A stretch of 8,102 bases of DNA. Origin: Collinsella aerofaciens. GTDB lineage: Bacteria > Actinomycetota > Coriobacteriia > Coriobacteriales > Coriobacteriaceae. The notes under the pieces were generated by a model. That model worked only from the letters and a program-made list of their open reading frames with translations, was not told the origin of the DNA and searched no databases. Made by a program: the position numbers and the translations under genes. The stretch lies in the NCBI GenBank assembly GCA_030841765.1, contig JAUUSS010000100.1:1-8102 (forward strand), given 5' to 3'. Of the stretch, positions 5,876 to 8,102 are shown one piece after another. Position 1 is the stretch's first letter; every line of letters starts with the position of its first letter.

Positions 5876-5908
5876 CGCCGACATGCCTCACAACCAGATT
5901 TGCCTTCG

Positions 5909-5915
5909 AAAGGAG
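5909..5915 (+). promoter_or_regulatory. Ribosome binding site deciding the YitT start
   Basis: AAAGGAG stands 5 bases before GTG 5921. The upstream in-frame TTG at 5900 has no such site and lies within the probable leader, so translation is taken to begin at the GTG. Confidence 0.75.
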
Positions 5916-5920
5916 CCCGC

Positions 5921-6928
5921 GTGGCGAACGCCATCGATCAGCTCACGGACCGCGTGCTCGTGCTCGGCCGCCTTACCATCGTCCGCCGCGCCATTACTGC
6001 CGTGGCGGTCACGATTTCCGCCGTTCTCCAGACATTCCTGATCCAGGCGTTCATTCAGCCCGCCGACCTGCTTCCGAGCGGCCTCACCGGCGTTGCGGTC
6101 CTGCTCGATCGCGTTACCTCGCTGGGCGGCGTTCACATCGACATTTCGCTCGGTATGCTCGCGCTCAACATCCCCGTGGCGCTCCTATGCTGGAGCGGCA
6201 TTAGCAAGCGCTTCGTCATCTTCTCGATGATGCAGGTCGTGCTCTCGTCGCTGTTCCTCAACGTCTTTCACTTCGCTCCATTTTTGGGCGACAAGATCAT
6301 GCTCATCATTTTTGGCGGCGTGGTCTCGGGTCTGGGCGCTGCCATCGCACTTAAATCCGGCGCATCCACCGGCGGCACCGACTTTATCGCGCTGTGGGTT
6401 TCCAACCACACGGGCAAGACCATCTGGGGCGTCATCTTTGGTTTCAACTGCTTTATCCTGGCGATCTTTGGCTTTATGTTTGGCTGGGACAAGGCGGCGT
6501 ATTCCATCGTGTTCCAGTTTATTTCGACCAAGACCATCGACAGTTTCTATCGTCGCTACGATCGCGTGACGCTGCAGATTACGACGCGCAAGGCAGACGA
6601 GGTCATGACTGCCTACGTAAACCATTTTCAGCACGGCATTAGCTGCGCCGAGGTCGTCGGCGGATACAGCCGCGAAAAGATGTACCTGCTGAACACCGTT
6701 GTTTCGACCTACGAGAGCCAGGACATTATCAAGTTGGTGTGCGACGTTGATCCCGGCGCCGTGATCAACGTGTTCCACACGCTCAACTTTGTGGGCGGCT
6801 GGTGGGGCGGTCATGTCGACGAGCCCATGCCCACGGCCGTTCCCGATCCCGACAAGCCCGCACGCATGGCCAGCAGGCAGGCGCGCCTCAGCGAACAGGA
6901 CAGCCTGCAGCAGGACGACGGCAAGTAG
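5921..6928 (+). CDS. YitT family membrane protein (DUF161 + DUF2179)
   Basis: This protein of 335 residues, starting at GTG, is of the YitT family (PF02588 membrane domain followed by the soluble PF10035 domain). About six hydrophobic segments appear at roughly residues 23-45, 53-66, 75-92, 98-117, 126-146 and 168-188. The family hallmark GASTGGTDFIA is at 147-157. The DUF2179 part is about 215-290, including the region TLQITTRKADEVMTAYV. The function of the family is unknown; a transporter or signalling role has been proposed for relatives. The protein is longer than the usual 280-290 residues owing to a polar, probably disordered tail of about 40 residues after GGWWGG (292-297). It has its own promoter and terminator, so it is a single-gene unit with no obvious link to the PTS operon. 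Confidence 0.9.
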   Translation: MANAIDQLTDRVLVLGRLTIVRRAITAVAVTISAVLQTFLIQAFIQPADLLPSGLTGVAVLLDRVTSLGGVHIDISLGMLALNIPVALLCWSGISKRFVIFSMMQVVLSSLFLNVFHFAPFLGDKIMLIIFGGVVSGLGAAIALKSGASTGGTDFIALWVSNHTGKTIWGVIFGFNCFILAIFGFMFGWDKAAYSIVFQFISTKTIDSFYRRYDRVTLQITTRKADEVMTAYVNHFQHGISCAEVVGGYSREKMYLLNTVVSTYESQDIIKLVCDVDPGAVINVFHTLNFVGGWWGGHVDEPMPTAVPDPDKPARMASRQARLSEQDSLQQDDGK

Positions 6929-6965
6929 GGTATTGGCATTTTGCCGGTCCTGCGCAACCCATCCG

Positions 6966-7009
6966 AACGAGCCCCCCGAAAGCCCCGTTGCTTTCGAGGG
7001 CTCTCGTTT
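6966..7009 (+). terminator. Intrinsic terminator of the YitT gene
   Basis: GAGCCC (6969-6974) pairs with GGGCTC (6998-7003) and GAAAGC (6978-6983) with GCTTTC (6990-6995), with a small internal bulge and a 6-base loop. The short T-rich sequence TCGTTT follows. The hairpin lies 40 bases after the YitT stop. The T-tract is weak but the stem is strong. Confidence 0.7.
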
Positions 7010-7010
7010 G

Positions 7011-7054
7011 CCCAGATAAAACCTACCAAAATGAAGCTGTCGCTTTTTGGTAGG
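7011..7054. repeat. 44-base intergenic repeat, copy 2
   Basis: It matches copy 1 (4878-4921) at 40 of 44 positions. Its internal hairpin is perfect: CCTACCAAAA (7023-7032 region) with TTTTGGTAGG (7045-7054). It starts 2 bases after the YitT terminator tract and lies upstream of the gntR control region. Confidence 0.85.
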
Positions 7055-7095
7055 GAGGGTGTATCGTTTTATCAATATGAGGTAACATGAAACTA

Positions 7096-7109
7096 GACGT
7101 TATATACGT
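7096..7109. promoter_or_regulatory. Candidate GntR autoregulatory operator
   Basis: GACGTTATATACGT holds two ACGT half-sites 5 bases apart and is the reverse-strand partner of the site at 948-961 (12 of 14 positions). It lies 37 bases before the gntR start codon in an AT-rich stretch (about 7060-7146), where the promoter must be, though I cannot fix its -10 and -35 boxes. Overlap with the promoter would suit autorepression. Confidence 0.55.
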
Positions 7110-7146
7110 ATTAGAAATTTAGCTATTTTGATAAGAGTGATCAGAT

Positions 7147-7866
7147 ATGCCTGCGCCCAAAAATGCACCGCTTTACCAGCAGATTTATGACGAAATCAAG
7201 GATGCGATCGAGAAAGGTGTTTATGCACCCAAGGAGCGTATTCCGTCCGAGCTTGAACTAGCCGAGCAGTACGAGGTGAGCCGTATTACGGTGCGCCGCG
7301 CTGTCGAGGAGCTGTGCTCCGATGGTTACCTGGTTAAGCAGCAGGGCCGCGGCACCTTTGTCTCCACGCCGCACATCAACCGCCAGTTTCACGCCTCGAC
7401 GCTGCAGACGTTTACCGCGCTGTGTGCCGGCAACGGCATGAAGGCCGGTGCGCACGTGATCGATCGCCAGATCGTTCCGGCGCGCCAAAACGAGATGGAG
7501 TTCTTTGGCCTGCAGAAGGATGCGCTGCTGCTGCATATCAAGCGCGTGCGTACGGCCGACGGCGAGCCCATCTTTGAGGAGAACATCTTTGTGCCGTTTG
7601 ACGCCTACCGTGAGCTGTTGACGGCCGATCTTGAGGACAAGTCGATTTTTGCCGAGGTCGAGCGTGTTGGCGGAACGCCGATTGTCTCGGTTGGCTACCG
7701 TACGGTCGAGGCCGTTCGAGCTAACGCCGAGCAGGCGGCCGAGCTGGGCATTGCTCCGCACGATCCGCTGCTCAACCTGCGTGCCGGCTTTACCGGTCCC
7801 GATGACGAGCCGGTTTTGATGGGTAAGCAGTACTACGTGGGTAGCCGCTACGTCATGGTGATGTAG
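7147..7866 (+). CDS. GntR-family transcriptional regulator, HutC/UTRA type
   Basis: This 239-residue DNA-binding regulator has an N-terminal GntR winged helix-turn-helix (about 8-73). The recognition region is PSELELAEQYEVSRITVRRA (33-52) and the wing is GYLVKQQGRGTFVS (60-73). A C-terminal UTRA ligand-binding domain (about 90-232) follows, of the kind that senses sugar phosphates or related small molecules. Size and layout match E. coli FrlR (about 243 residues), the regulator of the fructoselysine operon, and also NagR and TreR; sequence alone does not choose among them. ATG 7147 has only a weak ribosome site (GAGTGA, 7134-7139), suiting low expression, and 9 of 10 Phe codons are TTT, unlike the PTS operon. 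The shared operator suggests it controls the PTS-deglycase operon and itself, probably with a phosphorylated substrate as inducer. Confidence 0.92.
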   Translation: MPAPKNAPLYQQIYDEIKDAIEKGVYAPKERIPSELELAEQYEVSRITVRRAVEELCSDGYLVKQQGRGTFVSTPHINRQFHASTLQTFTALCAGNGMKAGAHVIDRQIVPARQNEMEFFGLQKDALLLHIKRVRTADGEPIFEENIFVPFDAYRELLTADLEDKSIFAEVERVGGTPIVSVGYRTVEAVRANAEQAAELGIAPHDPLLNLRAGFTGPDDEPVLMGKQYYVGSRYVMVM

Positions 7867-7874
7867 GGTTGGTT

Positions 7875-7896
7875 CCGCCGTTCTGACGAACGGCGG
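7875..7896 (+). repeat. Hairpin 1 after gntR
   Basis: CCGCCGTTC-TGAC-GAACGGCGG is a perfect 9-bp stem with a 4-base loop starting 8 bases after the gntR stop. No T-tract follows, so it is not a standard intrinsic terminator. Nearly the same hairpin recurs at 8019-8040, and CGACGCTGC follows it at 7903-7911. Confidence 0.75.
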
Positions 7897-7918
7897 ACCG
7901 GCCGACGCTGCGCCTTTG

Positions 7919-7946
7919 GTTACGCGGTTTTACCAAACCGCGTAAC
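7919..7946 (+). repeat. Hairpin 2, perfect 12-bp stem
   Basis: GTTACGCGGTTT (7919-7930) pairs perfectly with AAACCGCGTAAC (7935-7946) around TACC. Its sequence differs from hairpins 1 and 3, yet like them it is followed after a few bases by CGACGCTGC (7951-7959). Confidence 0.75.
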
Positions 7947-7950
7947 GGCT

Positions 7951-8102
7951 CGACGCTGCAAGCCCGCCAGAGCGGCAATCTGCCTTTCAACTTCGGCGGC
8001 ATGATCAGAAGTTTTGTTCCGCCGTTCTGACGAACGACGGACCTGTCGACGCTGCAAACGCCCCTAAGCGGCAATCTGACGTTCAATCGTCGGTCGCGTA
8101 CC
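7951..8102. repeat. Roughly 96-base tandem repeat, running off the window
   Basis: Block 7951-7990 recurs at 8047-8086, offset exactly 96 bases, with 33 of 40 identical positions. The best kept parts are CGACGCTGCAA, AGCGGCAATCTG and TTCAA. Between the blocks lie a short inverted repeat (AACTTC 7989-7994 with GAAGTT 8008-8013) and hairpin 3. The second unit is cut by the window end. No gene is supported in 7867-8102; the reverse-strand frame there is repetitive and lacks any family signature. Confidence 0.7.
8019..8040 (+). repeat. Hairpin 3, near copy of hairpin 1
   Basis: CCGCCGTTC-TGAC-GAACGACGG repeats hairpin 1 with a single change that creates one C/A mismatch in the stem. CGACGCTGC follows at 8047-8055, 6 bases on, the same gap as for hairpin 1. 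Confidence 0.75.

Noticed and set aside
5748..6041. + strand open frame overlapping the start of the YitT gene
   Set aside because: It begins inside the inverted-repeat element, runs out of frame through the YitT promoter and start, and has no recognisable content.
7853..8086. Reverse-strand 77-codon open frame with internal protein repeats
   Set aside because: Its apparent protein repeats (RLPL..., VRQNGGT) merely reflect the DNA repeat and hairpins. There is no convincing start context or known family.
7867..8102. CRISPR array
   Set aside because: The repeat units are long (about 96 bases), imperfect and hairpin-bearing, without uniform short repeats and unique spacers.

Overview
The window looks like the chromosome of a high-GC gut actinobacterium of the Coriobacteriia, most probably Collinsella. 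This rests on base composition, codon use, strong GGAGG-type ribosome binding sites, the mannose-family PTS layout and the style of the palindromic intergenic repeats. It is an inference; no marker gene is present. Every gene I accept lies on the + strand.

Layout. (1) 1-810 is the 3' part of a drug/metabolite (EamA) transporter. (2) 811-992 is a control region with a -10-like box and a candidate operator. (3) 993-4777 is the main unit: a fused PTS EIIA-EIIB, EIIC, EIID, a gap with two hairpins, and a SIS-domain sugar-phosphate deglycase of the FrlB/GfrF/FraB type, closed by a strong intrinsic terminator at 4812-4842. (4) 4937-5566 is a HAD phosphatase of the beta-phosphoglucomutase type, directly behind an intergenic repeat. 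(5) 5567-5920 has no gene but carries a 119-base element of nested inverted repeats and the promoter of the next gene. (6) 5921-6928 is a YitT-family membrane protein with its own terminator. (7) 7011-7146 holds a second copy of the intergenic repeat and an AT-rich control region. (8) 7147-7866 is a GntR/HutC (UTRA) regulator. (9) 7867-8102 holds hairpins and a roughly 96-base tandem repeat that runs off the window.

How the genes may work together. The PTS would import and phosphorylate a sugar or sugar-amine conjugate. The SIS enzyme would then split a 6-phosphorylated fructosamine (Amadori product such as fructoselysine) into glucose 6-phosphate and an amine or amino acid. A nearly identical site, ACGT-N5-ACGT inside a 14-base match of 12/14, lies before both the PTS operon and the gntR gene. 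This suggests that the GntR protein controls both, although other genes separate them. The PTS-deglycase genes also use codons typical of high expression, unlike the regulator. Substrate identity and the role of the repeats are inferences.
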